A DNA stretch of 64,000 nucleotides, taken from Pseudomonas helmanticensis (lineage in GTDB: Bacteria; Pseudomonadota; Gammaproteobacteria; Pseudomonadales; Pseudomonadaceae). A program made the translations under genes and the position numbers. The notes below the pieces were generated by a model. The model had not been told where the DNA came from. It made no database searches and saw nothing but the letters and a program-made list of their open reading frames with translations. The stretch is taken from positions 744,001 through 808,000 of the forward strand of contig NZ_FXUY01000001.1 of NCBI RefSeq assembly GCF_900182985.1, read 5' to 3'. Within the stretch, counting starts at the first letter, position 1; each line of letters starts with the position of its first letter. Positions 63,492 through 64,000 of this stretch are shown here, piece by piece.

Positions 63492-63840
63492 GTTCTTCTT
63501 TTTCCTGTTATGTGGCCGCCGCGCCGAGCTACTAAACAGGGGGTGGCAGCGGTGCGCAGGTTAGTAGACCGGGGAAAAGAAGAAAGCCGGCGCGCCCGAG
63601 GGCGCCCTACGCACAGCCGCCATCAAATGCAGGTACGTGAATACCTTTTTGACAGACGCTTGTGCACTTTCATTTACCTCGGGCTACTAAACCCGGTCAC
63701 TGCGAACAGTGACGCGAATCAAGTTACCGATGGCACTCCAGGCGCACAAGTCGGCGGATTCTGGCGTAGTCGTAGGCAACGGCGCAAGGCGTCGTAGCCT
63801 TTCGGACGTAACGCCAAGTGTCCTTAAACACAACGCAAAA
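63492..63840. other. Upstream region of DUF6124 with repeated CTACTAAAC motifs
   Basis: CTACTAAAC occurs at 63529-63537 and 63684-63692, and TTAGTAG (inverse) at 63561-63567, each followed or preceded by GG/CC-rich tracts (ACCGGGG, CCCGGTC). A Gly/Arg-ending frame (GFWRSRRQRRKAS) to 63797 is open but has no clear start. The block looks like a conserved repeat or structured leader rather than a gene. Confidence 0.4.
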
Positions 63841-63854
63841 AACGTTAAACAATC

Positions 63855-63947
63855 ATGGCCTTCAGCGATGCGACCGCGCCGATGGTGACGTGCAACTCAG
63901 CCGCAGCCGCAGCCAGACTGCCCAGGCATCCTTTGATCTTGTCGCGT
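63855..63947 (-). pseudogene. Possible LysR HTH fragment
   Basis: The minus strand encodes GSLAAAAAELHVTIGAVA, which matches the helix-turn-helix of LysR regulators, flanked by KGCL and SLKAMI and then a stop. Only about 30 residues survive. It may be a relic from a neighbouring regulator; chance resemblance is possible. Confidence 0.35.
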
Positions 63948-64000
63948 TAAAAATAATTTTGTACTGCAGAAACTTAGTTTTCGAAACTCAGTCTGTATAG

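Noticed and set aside
63510..63797. 95-codon plus-strand ORF as a gene
   Set aside because: No Shine-Dalgarno, an Arg-rich composition and overlap with repeated CTACTAAAC motifs make a structured or repeat region more likely.

Overview
The window looks like chromosomal DNA of a Pseudomonas of the P. fluorescens/P. koreensis type. It is GC-rich, its gene families are typical of that group (glycolate oxidase GlcDE/GlcC, NlpA-type and RbsABC-type transporters, a trans-4-hydroxyproline cluster, DUF3772 MscS channel, DUF6124), and it carries several pseudomonad REP/REPIN palindromes. The species call is inference from family resemblance. No rRNA, tRNA or CRISPR array was seen.

Layout. 0-3 kb: glcE (cut by the window edge), glcD and divergent glcC. 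2.9-5.6 kb: two nearly identical copies of an isochorismatase-like gene as 798-bp direct repeats, enclosing a Fic-type toxin-antitoxin pair. 5.6-9.8 kb: a soluble three-PAS hybrid histidine kinase and an Fe-S type photolyase. 10-12.7 kb: an electrophile-response module (old yellow enzyme, DJ-1/PfpI protein, TetR regulator) whose three promoters share one 15-bp operator. 12.7-16.6 kb: LysR, SDR, tautomerase, AraC, SDR. 16.7-19.5 kb: an AT-richer island with an unknown gene, a truncated PHP-domain gene and a HEPN-like gene. 19.6-28.1 kb: trmK, a zinc alcohol dehydrogenase, and a complete hydroxyproline catabolic operon (permease, 2-epimerase, deaminase, semialdehyde dehydrogenase, FAD dehydrogenase) with a divergent PAS-AraC regulator. 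29-32 kb: LysE exporter with AraC regulator, a lipoprotein, a MarR remnant, and a gene-poor stretch with a 22-bp direct repeat and a 32-codon ORF whose Shine-Dalgarno lies in a hairpin.

32.3-39.3 kb: a seven-gene operon joining a 2-oxoglutarate/Fe(II) oxygenase, an NlpA-type ABC importer and a sugar-type ABC importer. 39.5-41.4 kb: a sulfite-oxidase-like molybdoenzyme, then an IS110 element inserted in a REP. Target and core dinucleotide can be reconstructed, and the element's non-coding end shows a two-loop RNA whose first loop contains two 7-nt matches to that REP. 41.7-45.5 kb: a TonB-dependent receptor overlapping an APC permease gene. 45.5-50.1 kb: two lipoproteins and a large MscS channel. 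50.5-56.6 kb: a copper/silver efflux operon (Met/Cys-rich protein, CusC-, CusB- and CusA-like). 56.9-59.5 kb: GNAT, phosphodiesterase, small proteins, fasciclin protein. 59.8-64 kb: a DUF1254 protein followed by a scrambled zone (broken DUF1254 paralogue, LysR fragment, 17-bp inverted repeat), an unknown AT-rich gene, DUF6124, and repeated motifs to the end.

The most notable items are the IS110 bridge-RNA/REP match, the duplicated hydrolase gene around a Fic module with a non-canonical active site, the shared electrophile operator, the 16.7-19.5 kb island, and the 31.4-31.9 kb small-ORF locus.
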